Positions 47,166 to 56,851 of a stretch of 64,000 nt of DNA are shown here, one piece after another (the first letter of the stretch is position 1; every line of letters begins with the position of its first letter). Origin of the DNA: Pseudomonas peli (GTDB lineage: Bacteria > Pseudomonadota > Gammaproteobacteria > Pseudomonadales > Pseudomonadaceae); NCBI RefSeq assembly GCF_900099645.1, contig NZ_FMTL01000002.1:1-64000 (forward strand), read 5' to 3'. The notes beneath the pieces are model-generated. The model was not told the DNA's origin. It was given only the letters and a program-made list of their open reading frames with translations, and searched no databases. Position numbers and translations under genes: made by a program.

Positions 47166-48068
47166 ATGCACATTCTTCTGACGGGCGGAACCGGTTTGAT
47201 CGGGCAAGCGCTGTGCCGACACTGGTTGCAGCAAGGCCACCAGCTGACGGTGTGGAGCCGAAGGCCCGAACAGGTCGCGGCGCTCTGCGGGAGCGCGGTG
47301 CGCAGTATTGGTCGGCTCGAAGAGCTGGGTGAAGAACCGCTGGATGCCGTGATCAACCTGGCCGGCGCACCGATTGCCGACCGGCCTTGGACGCGTAAAC
47401 GCAAGGCACTGCTATGGGCCAGCCGGATTGGCCTGACCGAACAATTGCTGGCCTGGCTGGAAAGCCGCGCGCACAAGCCGCAGGTGTTGTTGTCCGGTTC
47501 GGCAGTTGGCTGGTATGGCGACGGTGGCGAGCGTGAATTGCATGAAGATTCGCCGCCGGTCAGCAAGGATTTCGCCGCCCAACTGTGCGGTGCCTGGGAA
47601 GAAACCGCCCTGCGCGCTGAGGACTTAGGCATCCGTGTGGTGTTGCTGCGCACGGGGCTGGTGCTGGCTGCTGACGGCGGGCTGCTCAAGCGCCTGCTGT
47701 TGCCGTTCAAGCTTGGCCTGGGTGGCCCGCTCGGCAATGGCCGGCAGTGGATGCCGTGGATTCATCTCAGCGACCAAATCGCCCTGATTGATTTTCTCCT
47801 GCAGCAGGACTCTGCGCGCGGTCCTTATAATGCCTGCGCGCCGACGCCGGAGCGTAACCGCGCCTTCAGCCAGGCCCTGGGCCGCGAGCTGCATCGCCCG
47901 GCCTTTATGCCGGCCCCTGCGTTTGCTCTGCGCATGCTGCTGGGTGAGCTGTCGGTGCTGCTGCTCGGTGGCCAGCGTGCGATGCCGACGCGCTTGCAGG
48001 AGGCTGGCTTCAGTTTTCGTTTTACTCATTTGGATGTGGCCCTGGCAGATTTGCTCGGCCACCACTGA
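47166..48068 (+). CDS. TIGR01777 family epimerase-like protein
   Basis: 300 residues. An extended-SDR fold with LLTGGTGLIGQALCRHW, LSGSAVGWYGDGGERELHE and WMPWIHLSDQI, plus a short C-terminal DUF1731-like tail. It resembles E. coli YfcH. The substrate is not known. hemH starts 12 bases later, so the two are likely an operon. Confidence 0.88.
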   Translation: MHILLTGGTGLIGQALCRHWLQQGHQLTVWSRRPEQVAALCGSAVRSIGRLEELGEEPLDAVINLAGAPIADRPWTRKRKALLWASRIGLTEQLLAWLESRAHKPQVLLSGSAVGWYGDGGERELHEDSPPVSKDFAAQLCGAWEETALRAEDLGIRVVLLRTGLVLAADGGLLKRLLLPFKLGLGGPLGNGRQWMPWIHLSDQIALIDFLLQQDSARGPYNACAPTPERNRAFSQALGRELHRPAFMPAPAFALRMLLGELSVLLLGGQRAMPTRLQEAGFSFRFTHLDVALADLLGHH

Positions 48069-48080
48069 TTAGGACTTTGC

Positions 48081-49103
48081 ATGACCGATCACGCCTTGCT
48101 GTTGGTAAACCTGGGCTCGCCGGCCTCCACTGATGTGGCCGACGTGCGCCGTTACCTCAACCAGTTTCTGATGGACCCCTATGTCATTGACTTGCCTTGG
48201 CCGCTACGGCGTTTGCTGGTTTCGCTGATTCTGATCAAGCGTCCGGCTGCCTCTGCACATGCCTATGCCTCGATCTGGTGGGAAGACGGCTCGCCGTTAG
48301 TGGTGCTGAGCAAGCGCCTGCATCAGGCGATGAAGGCGTCCTGGACCCACGGTCCGGTGGAGCTGGCCATGCGTTATGGCGAGCCTTCGCTGCAAACCGT
48401 GCTGACTCGCCTGGCTGCTCAGGGCATCAAGCAGGTCACGTTGGCGCCGCTGTACCCGCAGTTTGCTGACAGCACCACCACTACGGTGATCGAAGAAGCC
48501 AAGCGCGTGGTGCGTGAGCAGCAGCTGCCGATTCGCTTTTCCATCCTGCCGCCGTTCTACGATCAGCCGGAATACCTGGATGCCTTGGTGGATAGTGCCA
48601 AGCCCTATCTGGAGCAGGATTTTGACCATTTGCTCCTAAGCTTTCACGGCCTGCCGGAGCGTCACTTGCACAAGCTCGACGCCACTGGTCATTGTCTGAA
48701 GGGCGATGATTGCTGCCGTACGGCCTCACCTGAGGTGTTGGCCAATTGTTACCGCGCTCAGTGCTTGCGCAGCGCCGAGCTGTTTGCCCAGCGCATGGGG
48801 CTTAAACCCGAACAGTGGTCGGTGTCGTTCCAGTCGCGGTTGGGCCGCGCCAAATGGATCGAACCTTACACTGAGGCGCGTCTCGATGAGTTGGCCAAGC
48901 AGGGCGTGAAGAAGTTGCTGGTGATGTGCCCAGCCTTTGTCGCCGACTGCATCGAAACCCTGGAGGAGATCGGCGATCGTGGCCGTGAGCAGTTTGTTGA
49001 GGCTGGCGGCGAGAGCCTGCAGCTGGTGCCGTGTCTGAATGATCATCCCAGCTGGGTCACTGCCCTTAAAACCCTCAGCGAGCGTGCGCCGCTACAGCTC
49101 TAG
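48081..49103 (+). CDS. hemH: Ferrochelatase
   Basis: 340 residues. [11 protein letters not shown] at the N-terminus, the active-site histidine in [13 protein letters not shown], and [16 protein letters not shown]. It inserts ferrous iron into protoporphyrin IX, the last step of heme synthesis. Pseudomonads keep it next to the TIGR01777 gene and the photolyase region. Confidence 0.95.
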   Translation: MTDHALLLVNLGSPASTDVADVRRYLNQFLMDPYVIDLPWPLRRLLVSLILIKRPAASAHAYASIWWEDGSPLVVLSKRLHQAMKASWTHGPVELAMRYGEPSLQTVLTRLAAQGIKQVTLAPLYPQFADSTTTTVIEEAKRVVREQQLPIRFSILPPFYDQPEYLDALVDSAKPYLEQDFDHLLLSFHGLPERHLHKLDATGHCLKGDDCCRTASPEVLANCYRAQCLRSAELFAQRMGLKPEQWSVSFQSRLGRAKWIEPYTEARLDELAKQGVKKLLVMCPAFVADCIETLEEIGDRGREQFVEAGGESLQLVPCLNDHPSWVTALKTLSERAPLQL

Positions 49104-49259
49104 AGAAATATGCTGTGACGGTTATTCGCCCGAAAGGATGCCGCGCATTCGCCTGGCTAATAACACCTACGAGCGATACTCAGCGCCCTGCAACTCAGCC
49201 TAAGCTGGCAGTTCTTTCAACCGTCGTGCACCGCACCAACGGTGCCGAGGAGACTGCCA

Positions 49260-50591
49260 GTGCTCAACAACAATAACGGCTATCCCTCTTCCACCCGTGG
49301 CTGGGTGACTGTCGCCATCCTGATGGTGGCGTACGTGCTGTCGTTTATCGACCGGCAGATTCTCAATCTGCTGGTCGGCCCGATCCGCCGTGACCTGATG
49401 ATCAGCGACACGCAGATGAGCCTGTTGATGGGCCTGTCCTTTGCGTTGTTCTACACCGTTTGCGGGATTCCCCTGGGCCGTCTGGCCGATACCAAGAGCC
49501 GTCGTGGCTTGATTGCCTTTGGCGTGCTGTTCTGGAGTGCCGCCACTGCTGCCTGCGGCATGGCCAAGCTGTACTGGCAATTTCTGCTCTGCCGCATTGG
49601 CGTGGGCGTTGGCGAGGCGGCGTTGTCGCCAGCGGCCTACTCGCTGATTGCCGACAGTTTTCCGGCTGAACGCCGCGCTACCGCCATCAGCGTATATTCC
49701 ATGGGGGTTTACCTCGGTTCCGGGCTGGCCTTTCTGCTCGGTGGCCTGGTGATTCAGTTCGCCTCGGCTCAAGGCGATGTGGTGCTGCCGATATTGGGTG
49801 AAGTACGGCCCTGGCAATTGATCTTTCTGATTCTTGGCGGCGCGGGGATTCTTTTCACCCTGCTCCTGCTGGCGGTCAAGGAGCCTGCACGTCGGGGCGT
49901 CGGGGCTGGTGTCGCGGTACCGCTGGCCGATGTTGGCCGGTATATCCGCGCCAACCGGCGTACCGTGCTCTGCCACAACTTCGGCTTTGCCGGCCTGGCG
50001 TTTGCCGGTTATGGCAGCGCCGCCTGGATTCCGACTTTCTTTATTCGTACGTACGGTTGGGATGCCGGCCAGGTCGGTATTGTTTACGGCAGCATCGTGG
50101 CGGTGTTCGGTTGTTTGGGCATTGTTTTCGGTGGCCGTCTGGCGGATTGGATGGCTAAGCGCGGCAGCAGCGACGCCAATATGCGTGTCGGCCTGTATGC
50201 GGCCGTTGGCGCGGTGCCTTTTGTGCTGGCCTTCCCGCTGATGGAAACGGCGCTATGGGCGGCGATTCTGACTGCGCCGACGGTGTTCTTCCTGAGCATG
50301 CCATTTGGCGTCGCACCAGCTGCGATTCAGGAAATCATGCCCAACTCGATGCGCGGCCAAGCCTCGGCAATCTACCTGTTTGTGATCACCCTGATCGGCT
50401 TGGGCATCGGTCCGACGGCGGTGGCGCTGGTGACCGACTATGTGTTTGCCGATGACATGGCGCTGCGTTACTCGCTGCTGATCGTCACCAGCATTGCCGT
50501 GTTCAGTTCGATTGTGCTGCTGAGCATGAGCCTCAAGCCTTACCGCGAGAGCGTGGTGCGGTTGCAGCAGTGGTCAGCTCAGTCCGCCTGA
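49260..50591 (+). CDS. MFS transporter, spinster-like
   Basis: 443 residues and 12 hydrophobic segments. The first helix contains the FIDRQILNLLVGPIRRDL signature of spinster-type MFS carriers, and GRLADTKSRRG is the loop 2-3 motif. The start is a GTG at 49260 with GAGGAGA six bases upstream; the GTG at 49242 precedes that site and is rejected. Substrate unknown. Confidence 0.86.
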   Translation: MLNNNNGYPSSTRGWVTVAILMVAYVLSFIDRQILNLLVGPIRRDLMISDTQMSLLMGLSFALFYTVCGIPLGRLADTKSRRGLIAFGVLFWSAATAACGMAKLYWQFLLCRIGVGVGEAALSPAAYSLIADSFPAERRATAISVYSMGVYLGSGLAFLLGGLVIQFASAQGDVVLPILGEVRPWQLIFLILGGAGILFTLLLLAVKEPARRGVGAGVAVPLADVGRYIRANRRTVLCHNFGFAGLAFAGYGSAAWIPTFFIRTYGWDAGQVGIVYGSIVAVFGCLGIVFGGRLADWMAKRGSSDANMRVGLYAAVGAVPFVLAFPLMETALWAAILTAPTVFFLSMPFGVAPAAIQEIMPNSMRGQASAIYLFVITLIGLGIGPTAVALVTDYVFADDMALRYSLLIVTSIAVFSSIVLLSMSLKPYRESVVRLQQWSAQSA

Positions 50592-50606
50592 CGTACCCCA
50601 AAAATA

Positions 50607-50634
50607 AAAAAGCCCCGCAGTTGCGAGGCTTTTT
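50607..50634. terminator. Bidirectional terminator, MFS / uraA
   Basis: AAAAAGCCCCGC pairs with GCGAGGCTTTTT (one mismatch) around AGTT, between two convergent stop codons 55 bases apart. A- and T-runs on both sides allow use from either direction. Confidence 0.85.
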
Positions 50635-50646
50635 AGTGGGTGCGAG

Positions 50647-51915
50647 TTACAGGTCTGGCTCTTCCAGCACGGTCTTGCTGCGCCAGCCTTGGCCGCCTGG
50701 CAGCACCAGGTTAAGCACCAGGGCGCAGATGGCGCACAGCGAGATGCCGGAGAGGGCGAAGTCGCTGTTGCCGATCACCATGCCGCCGATGCCGAACACC
50801 AGAGTCACCGAGACGATGATCAGGTTGCGCGCCTCTGACAGGTCGACCTGATGGCGGATTAGAGTGTTCAGACCCACCACCGCGATAGAGCCGAACAGCA
50901 GGCAGAGGATGCCGCCCATCACCGGTACCGGAATGCTTTGCAGCGCGGTGCCGAACTTGCCGACGAAGGCCAGGCCGATGGCGAAGCAGGCCGCCCAGGT
51001 CATGATCTTCGGGTTGTAGTTCTTGGTCAGCATTACCGCGCCAGTAACTTCTGCATAGGTGGTGTTCGGTGGGCCGCCGAACAGCCCGGCCGCCGAAGTG
51101 GCCAGGCCGTCGCCGAGCAGGGTGCGGTGCAGGCCGGGTTTCTTGATAAAGTTCTTGCCGGTTACGCTGCCGATCGCCACTACCCCGCCGATGTGCTCGA
51201 TGGCCGGAGCCAGCGCCACCGGGACGATGTAGAGGATCGCGCCCCAATGCAGCTCAGGCGTCACGAACGCCGGAATCGCCAGCCAGGGTGCGGCCGCGAT
51301 ATTGCTGGCGTCTATCACCCCGCAGAACGCCGCGACGATGCAGCCGACGATGATCCCCGCGAGGATCGGCACCAGGCGCAGCAGGCCACGGCCCATGGCC
51401 GCGACCAGCACGGTGGTGATGAGCGCCGACATGGAAATCAGCATGGCGGTTTCATACGGCACCAACTGCGCGCTGCCGTCTCCAGCTTTGCCCATGGCCA
51501 TGTTCACCGCCACCGGCGACAACGCCAGGCCGATAGAAATGATCACCGGCGCGATGACTACCGGCGGCAACAGGCGGTCGATAAAGCCCGCGCCTTTAAC
51601 CCGCACCACGGCGCTGAGCAGGATATACACCAGGCCCGATGCGACGATGCCGCCGAGCACGGCCGGCAGGCCAAACTCGCCTTTAGCCGCGAGAATCGGG
51701 GCGATAAAGGCAAAGCTGGAGGCCAGAAAAACCGGCACCTGGCGTCCAGTCACCAGTTGGAACAGCAGGGTGCCGATACCCGCGGTGAATAGCGCTACGT
51801 TGGGGTCCATACCGGTGATCAACGGCATCAGCACCAGGGCGCCAAAAGCCACAAACAGCATCTGCGCGCCGGAAATGCCCTGGCGCCAGAGTGGATCGTT
51901 GTATTCGTCCTGCAT
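50647..51915 (-). CDS. uraA: Uracil permease
   Basis: 422 residues, an NCS2/NAT-family uracil:proton symporter with about 14 membrane segments. The N-terminal GAQMLFVAFGALVLMPLITGMDP and the family segment VALAPAIEHIGGVVAIGSVTGKNF are diagnostic. It starts two bases after the upp stop, forming upp-uraA for uracil uptake and salvage. Confidence 0.94.
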   Translation of the reverse strand: MQDEYNDPLWRQGISGAQMLFVAFGALVLMPLITGMDPNVALFTAGIGTLLFQLVTGRQVPVFLASSFAFIAPILAAKGEFGLPAVLGGIVASGLVYILLSAVVRVKGAGFIDRLLPPVVIAPVIISIGLALSPVAVNMAMGKAGDGSAQLVPYETAMLISMSALITTVLVAAMGRGLLRLVPILAGIIVGCIVAAFCGVIDASNIAAAPWLAIPAFVTPELHWGAILYIVPVALAPAIEHIGGVVAIGSVTGKNFIKKPGLHRTLLGDGLATSAAGLFGGPPNTTYAEVTGAVMLTKNYNPKIMTWAACFAIGLAFVGKFGTALQSIPVPVMGGILCLLFGSIAVVGLNTLIRHQVDLSEARNLIIVSVTLVFGIGGMVIGNSDFALSGISLCAICALVLNLVLPGGQGWRSKTVLEEPDL

Positions 51916-51917
51916 GC

Positions 51918-52556
51918 TTACGCGTCCTTCTGTTTGGTGCCGAAGATCTTGTCGCCGGCATCACCGAGGCCGGGAATGATGTAGCCGTGCTCGTTCAAAC
52001 GCTGATCGATGGACGCGGTGTAAATGGTCACGTCAGGATGCGCATCGTTGACCACCTTGATGCCTTCTGGTGCAGCCACCAGGACCATGGCGCGTATTTC
52101 CTTGCAGCCGGCTTTTTTCAGCAGGTCGATGGTGGCGACCATCGAGCCGCCGGTGGCGAGCATCGGGTCGATGATCATCGCCAGGCGCTCGTCGATTTCC
52201 GAGGCGAGTTTTTCCAGGTAGGTGTGCGCTTGCAGGGTTTCCTCGTTGCGCGCCACGCCCACGGCGCTGACCTTGGCACCTGGAATCAGGCTGAGCACGC
52301 CTTCGAGCATGCCGATGCCGGCGCGCAGGATCGGCACCACAGTGATTTTTTTGCCGGAGATTTTTTCCACCTGCACGGTGCCGCACCAGCCCTCGATCTC
52401 GTAGTTTTCCAGGGGCAGATCCTTGGTCGCTTCATAGGTCAGCAGCGCACCGACTTCCTGAGCCAGCTCCCGAAAATTCTTCGTGCTGATATCGGCGCGG
52501 CGCATCAGGCCGAGTTTGTGACGGATCAGCGGGTGGCGGATCTCGAGGATGGGCAT
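51918..52556 (-). CDS. upp: Uracil phosphoribosyltransferase
   Basis: 212 residues. PRPP loop [26 protein letters not shown] and the uracil-binding C-terminus [16 protein letters not shown]. It converts uracil and PRPP to UMP. Co-transcribed with uraA. Confidence 0.96.
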   Translation of the reverse strand: MPILEIRHPLIRHKLGLMRRADISTKNFRELAQEVGALLTYEATKDLPLENYEIEGWCGTVQVEKISGKKITVVPILRAGIGMLEGVLSLIPGAKVSAVGVARNEETLQAHTYLEKLASEIDERLAMIIDPMLATGGSMVATIDLLKKAGCKEIRAMVLVAAPEGIKVVNDAHPDVTIYTASIDQRLNEHGYIIPGLGDAGDKIFGTKQKDA

Positions 52557-52802
52557 GGCGGGGTCTCCGGCAGGACGGGTAAAAAACTGGCCTAGATTAA
52601 AGCATTGGCTATGCCAAGTGCTGAGCCAAGATGGCCTAATGTCGCTAAATAGCGCCTAACGTGTCGTGGCTTGCGGGTAATTGCCGCAGTTGGTCTGCCG
52701 GGGCTTGCTCTGCATGACGCAGATGCGTACCTTTGCCGGCTTTTATTTTGACGCATTGATCAGCTTTCTGGTCTGGCCGTCCCGCTCCCAAGAGGAAACA
52801 GC

Positions 52803-53360
52803 ATGTCCGTCGATCTCGCGCATATCCGCCAAGTTATGGCTGAAGCCGATTGCCTGCACAGCAATGCCGAGGTCGAGGTGGCCATCGACGCCATGGCGGC
52901 GGCCATCAACAATGAGATGGCCGACAGCAACCCTGTGGTGTTCTGCGTGATGAACGGCGGGCTGATCTTCTCCGGCAAGCTGCTGCCCAAGCTCAACTTC
53001 CCGCTGGAATTGTCCTATCTGCACGCCACCCGCTACCGTAATGAAACCAGTGGCGGCGAGCTGTTCTGGAAGGCCAAGCCGGAAATCTCCTTTATTGACC
53101 GTGACGTGCTGATCATCGACGACATCCTCGATGAAGGGCATACCCTCGGTGCAATCATCGATTTTTGCCGTCACGCCGGCGCCAAGAACGTGCGCATCGC
53201 CGTGCTGGTAGATAAAACCCACGACCGTAAAGCACGCCCGGACCTCAAAGCCGATTACGTCGGTATGTCCTGCGTTGATCGCTATGTTTTTGGCTATGGC
53301 ATGGACTACAAAGGCTACTGGCGCAATGCGCCGGGTATCTACGCGGTTAAAGGGCTGTAA
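52803..53360 (+). CDS. hpt: Hypoxanthine-guanine phosphoribosyltransferase
   Basis: 185 residues. PRPP loop VLIIDDILDEGHTL and the purine-binding segment YVGMSCVDRYVFGYGMDYKGYWRN. It salvages hypoxanthine and guanine. AGAGGAAA precedes the ATG. Divergent from upp across 246 bases in which I see no distinct operator. The WbuC gene follows after five bases. Confidence 0.93.
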   Translation: MSVDLAHIRQVMAEADCLHSNAEVEVAIDAMAAAINNEMADSNPVVFCVMNGGLIFSGKLLPKLNFPLELSYLHATRYRNETSGGELFWKAKPEISFIDRDVLIIDDILDEGHTLGAIIDFCRHAGAKNVRIAVLVDKTHDRKARPDLKADYVGMSCVDRYVFGYGMDYKGYWRNAPGIYAVKGL

Positions 53361-53365
53361 GACGT

Positions 53366-53839
53366 ATGAGTGGGCCGCGCTTTCTTGATCAGACCCTGTT
53401 CGGCGCACTGGCCGAGCAAGCGGCGGCCAGCCCACGGCAACGCCAGCACCATAATTTTCACCAGATGGACGAGCCTTGCCATCGCATGGCGGTCGGGCTA
53501 CAGCCGAATACCTATATCCCGCCGCACCGTCATCTCTCGGCGGACAAGGCCGAAGCGCTGCTGGTGCTTAAAGGTCGCCTTGGCTTGCTGATTTTCAATG
53601 ACGCCGGTGAGGTGCTGGATAAGCGCGTGCTGGAGGCGGGCGGTGCCTGTGTTGGCGTTGACCTGCCGCCTGGGGTGTTTCACGCCCTGGTGGTGCTGGA
53701 AGCCGATAGCATTCTGTTCGAGTGCAAAGCCGGGCCCTACAAACCAGTGGGCGAGGGCGAGCAGGCCAGCTGGGCGCCGCGTGAAGGCGAGCCTGGTGTG
53801 GCCGAATACCAGGCCTGGATGCACGCGCAATTTATCTAG
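53366..53839 (+). CDS. WbuC-family cupin metalloprotein
   Basis: 157 residues. A cupin core with metal ligands in NTYIPPHRHLSADKAEALLVLKGRL and LPPGVFHALVVLEADSILFECKAGPY. WbuC proteins occur with O-antigen genes in enterics, but here the gene is next to hpt, so the role is unclear. Its stop overlaps that of the convergent SulP gene by four bases. Confidence 0.87.
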   Translation: MSGPRFLDQTLFGALAEQAAASPRQRQHHNFHQMDEPCHRMAVGLQPNTYIPPHRHLSADKAEALLVLKGRLGLLIFNDAGEVLDKRVLEAGGACVGVDLPPGVFHALVVLEADSILFECKAGPYKPVGEGEQASWAPREGEPGVAEYQAWMHAQFI

Positions 53840-55575
53840 CCCGCTGATTCCCCATCGACCTTTGGTGCCAGCCAGCGCAGCGCCTTTTCCCTGGCCTGGG
53901 CCAGATCGCGTACATAGGCCAGCTGTCCTTCAACGCGTACTATCCCGGCGCGGCGCAATTGCAGGCGCACCTGCGGCGTCGGTCCGCTCAGCACCAACGC
54001 GACGTGCTGCTCGCGATAGTCGCGCAGCACATTGTCCAGTGCGGCAATGGCGGTCATGTCCAGCAGCGGTACGGCGCTGATATCGACGATCACCACCTTC
54101 ACTCCAGGGGTAAAGCGCCTGAGTACGCTCAGGGCCTTTTCCGCTGCGCCGAAGAACAGCGGCCCGCGAATGGCATAGGCCAGCACATGCTCGGGTAGGT
54201 CATTAAGCGCCTGGTGGAAGTGCTTGGGCAGCGCTTCGGTGTCGGTCAGGTCACTCATGCGTTTGATAAACAGCCCGGCGGCCAACAGCAGGCCGACGCC
54301 CACGGCCAGCACCATATCGAACAGCACGGTGAGAATCAGGCAGGTCAGCAGCACCAGCACATCACTGCGCGGGGCGATGCGCAGGGTGTGGTGCACATGC
54401 CGCGGCTCGCTCATATTCCACGCCACCACCAGCAGCAAGGCCGCCAGCGCCGCCATTGGCAGGTAGCTGAACAGGGGCGCGAGAAACAGGATGGCTATCA
54501 GTACTACGCCGGCGTGGGCGATAGCGGCCAGCGGCGAGTAAGCCCCGGCGCGCACGTTGGCGGCGCTACGGGCTATCGCGGCGGTGGCGGTGATGCCGCC
54601 GAGCAGCGGTGCTACCAGATTGCCGATGCCCTGGCCGATCAGCTCGCCATTGGGGTCGTGCTTGCTACCGGTCATGCCATCGGCAACCACCGCGCAGAGC
54701 AGCGATTCAATCGCCCCGAGCATGGCGATGGCAAAGGCCGGGGCGAGCAGTCGGCGGAACAGCTCAAAGCTCACCACCAGCGGTTGGCCATCGGCCCCCG
54801 GTAAGTGCCAGGGCCAGATAAAGCTCGGCAGAAACGGTGGAATACCCGGATGCTCAACGCCATCCAGGCTGTAGCTGAAGCGCTCGCCAAGGGTCGCCAC
54901 GGGAATCTGCAGGCTTTCCAGCAGCAGCCCAAGCAATGCGCCGACTGTCAGCGCCACCAGATGCCCGGGTATTTTCGGCACCCAGCGTGGCCAGATCAGC
55001 AGAGTCGCCAGGCAGACCAGCGCCACCAGGCTGTCGCCCAGTTGCAGGCTGGGCAGGGCGTGTAGCAGGCCATTGAGCTGTTCCATGTAGTTGTTCGGCT
55101 GGCTGCTGAGCTGCAGGCCGAACAGGTCTTTGATCTGCAGGGTGGCGATGACGATACCGATGCCGGCGGTAAAACCCAGCGTAACCGGGTAAGGGATAAA
55201 CTCGATCAAGCGTCCGGCGCGCATCAGTCCGAGGGCAATCAGGATCAGTCCGGCCATCAGTGTGCACAGCAGCAGGCCGCCGATGCCGAATTGCTGAGTG
55301 ACCGGCAGTAGAATCACTACGAAGGCGGCGGTCGGCCCGGAGACGTTAAAGCGCGAACCACCAAACAGAGCGATCAGCGTGCCGGCCACCAGCACCGTAT
55401 ACAGACCATGCTGCGGCGCCACACCGACGGCAATTGCCAGGGCCATGGCCAGCGGAATGGCGATGATTCCCACCGTTAAACCGGCGCTCAGGTCGCTGCG
55501 CAGGTTTTTCCAGCCATAGCCGGCGCGCAGGGTCTGGCGCCAGGCGGAGAACAGCGGCGGTAAGGGCAGCGACAT
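53836..55575 (-). CDS. SulP-family inorganic anion transporter
   Basis: 579 residues. SulP membrane domain (DLSAGLTVGIIAIPLAMALAIAVGV; NVSGPTAAFVVILLP) of 12-14 helices and a C-terminal STAS domain (VKVVIVDISAVPLLDMTAIAALDNVL, about 480-560). Likely a sulfate, bicarbonate or dicarboxylate carrier; the substrate cannot be read from sequence. ATG at 55575 with GGGAG five bases before; the frame upstream to 55659 is not used. Confidence 0.9.
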   Translation of the reverse strand: MSLPLPPLFSAWRQTLRAGYGWKNLRSDLSAGLTVGIIAIPLAMALAIAVGVAPQHGLYTVLVAGTLIALFGGSRFNVSGPTAAFVVILLPVTQQFGIGGLLLCTLMAGLILIALGLMRAGRLIEFIPYPVTLGFTAGIGIVIATLQIKDLFGLQLSSQPNNYMEQLNGLLHALPSLQLGDSLVALVCLATLLIWPRWVPKIPGHLVALTVGALLGLLLESLQIPVATLGERFSYSLDGVEHPGIPPFLPSFIWPWHLPGADGQPLVVSFELFRRLLAPAFAIAMLGAIESLLCAVVADGMTGSKHDPNGELIGQGIGNLVAPLLGGITATAAIARSAANVRAGAYSPLAAIAHAGVVLIAILFLAPLFSYLPMAALAALLLVVAWNMSEPRHVHHTLRIAPRSDVLVLLTCLILTVLFDMVLAVGVGLLLAAGLFIKRMSDLTDTEALPKHFHQALNDLPEHVLAYAIRGPLFFGAAEKALSVLRRFTPGVKVVIVDISAVPLLDMTAIAALDNVLRDYREQHVALVLSGPTPQVRLQLRRAGIVRVEGQLAYVRDLAQAREKALRWLAPKVDGESAG

Positions 55576-55758
55576 AATGACTCCCAACTCGATAGGCGCA
55601 GTATAGGGTTTGAGTGCGGTGGGCTGTGTTGACCTAAGTCGGCTGTGCGCCAGCCTCAACGCGTGTTAAACCCTGTGGTTGCCCGGCATCCGTTGAGCCC
55701 TTGCCCGCCCCAGAGGTACACTGCCGCCCCCGTGTGGCCTGGTTAGCTGGAGTGAGTG

Positions 55759-56046
55759 ATGCGTAAAGACAAGAAACAGGTGATTGGCGAAGAGATTGGT
55801 GACGAGCCGATCAAGCTGTTCCTCAGTGTGGAACCGGCCGATGCCACGCCACCGTCGCTGCACAAGCTGGTCAAGGCCTACCGCGGCCTGCGTATCGATG
55901 ACTTCGAGCGCTTTGTCGGCTTCTTTGTCGCCGCTGGCTACGACCTGAATGCCAAGGATGCCCAAGGCAATGACTTTATCGCGCTGATCCAGGATCAACG
56001 CTTTGCCGAACCCTATATTGAAGTGATCAAGGCTGCTCGCGGCTAA
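55759..56046 (+). CDS. PA4642-type small conserved protein
   Basis: 95 residues. MRKDKKQVIGEEIGDEPIKLFLSVEPADATPP and a C-terminal ankyrin-like helical stretch (FVGFFVAAGYDLNAKDAQGNDFIALI). I recall this as a conserved Pseudomonas family of unknown function at this locus (PA4642). ATG at 55759 with GGAG seven bases before; the GTG one codon upstream is not needed. Confidence 0.8.
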   Translation: MRKDKKQVIGEEIGDEPIKLFLSVEPADATPPSLHKLVKAYRGLRIDDFERFVGFFVAAGYDLNAKDAQGNDFIALIQDQRFAEPYIEVIKAARG

Positions 56047-56095
56047 TAAGCCAAGTCAGCGCTTGCAGCGCTGATTAAGGCTCACGCCTGCCCAC

Positions 56096-56120
56096 AAAGC
56101 CGCGATCTGTTCGCGGCTTT
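56096..56120 (+). terminator. Terminator after the PA4642-type gene
   Basis: AAAGCCGCGA pairs with TCGCGGCTTT around TCTGT. A smaller hairpin (CAGCGC/GCGCTG) lies upstream at 56058-56074. Confidence 0.75.
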
Positions 56121-56188
56121 GTCGTTTCTAAAACCCGCTCTGCTTCTTACTGATAATCACGCAAATCAATAGTGCTGGGCGAGGCGAG

Positions 56189-56200
56189 ACGACCGGTCAT
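56189..56200. promoter_or_regulatory. Possible NemR-type operator
   Basis: ACGACCGGTCAT centred on the palindrome GACCGGTC (56191-56198), 13-24 bases before the TetR-family gene. A GACC/GGTC core is similar to the NemR box I recall from E. coli. Tentative. Confidence 0.35.
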
Positions 56201-56212
56201 ATTCTTGCCGGC

Positions 56213-56815
56213 ATGAACTCCAGCATTCGACTCGACAAGCGTGACCTGATCCTCGCCAAAGGCGCCGAGGTGATGACCCGTCGTGGTTATCACGGCGCCG
56301 GCGTGCAGGAAATCGTGCAGGCGGCGGGGGTGCCGAAAGGCTCCTTTTATCACTACTTCGCCAGCAAAGAAGACTTTGCCCTGCAGGCCTTGCAGCAGGT
56401 CTATCAGCCACGCCTGGCGCGTTATGCCGAAGCCCTGGCCAATCCTGCCTTGAGTCCGCGCGAGCGCATCCTCGGTTATTACGCCGAACTGGTGGAGCAC
56501 TTCGCTCGCCAGGAACGTCTGGAATACCACTGCTTTATTGGCAGCCTGAGCTTCGAGATGGCCGAGCTGTCGCCGACTCTAGGCGCGCAGGTCGATGCGA
56601 TTCTGCAGGCCTCGGCGGACACCCTGCAGGCCTGTCTGGAACAGGCGCAGGCGGTTGGTGAGCTAGCTGCCGATGAGGATTGCCGCAACCTGGCGAGCTT
56701 TATCGCCAATGCCTGGCAAGGCGCGTTGACCCGACTCAAGGTGGCGAACAATACCCGCGCCCTGACTGACTTTATCCAACGCCTGCAGCTGTTGTTGCAG
56801 GCCTCACCCCTTTAA
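56213..56815 (+). CDS. NemR-like TetR-family regulator
   Basis: 200 residues. N-terminal TetR helix-turn-helix (VQEIVQAAGVPKGSFYHYFASKEDF, about 31-55). A single sensor-like cysteine is at 107 (EYHCFIGSLSFEM), nearly the position of the redox-sensing Cys106 of E. coli NemR. It is followed by an old yellow enzyme gene, the nemR-nemA order. Probably a repressor released by electrophiles or reactive chlorine. The ribosome site is weak. Confidence 0.78.
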   Translation: MNSSIRLDKRDLILAKGAEVMTRRGYHGAGVQEIVQAAGVPKGSFYHYFASKEDFALQALQQVYQPRLARYAEALANPALSPRERILGYYAELVEHFARQERLEYHCFIGSLSFEMAELSPTLGAQVDAILQASADTLQACLEQAQAVGELAADEDCRNLASFIANAWQGALTRLKVANNTRALTDFIQRLQLLLQASPL

Positions 56816-56851
56816 CCAGTAGCGGCGCTCTGGCCGCCCCGAGGAATGATG

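Noticed and set aside
48197..48469. Small frame inside hemH
   Set aside because: Out-of-frame shadow; the ferrochelatase frame is intact throughout.
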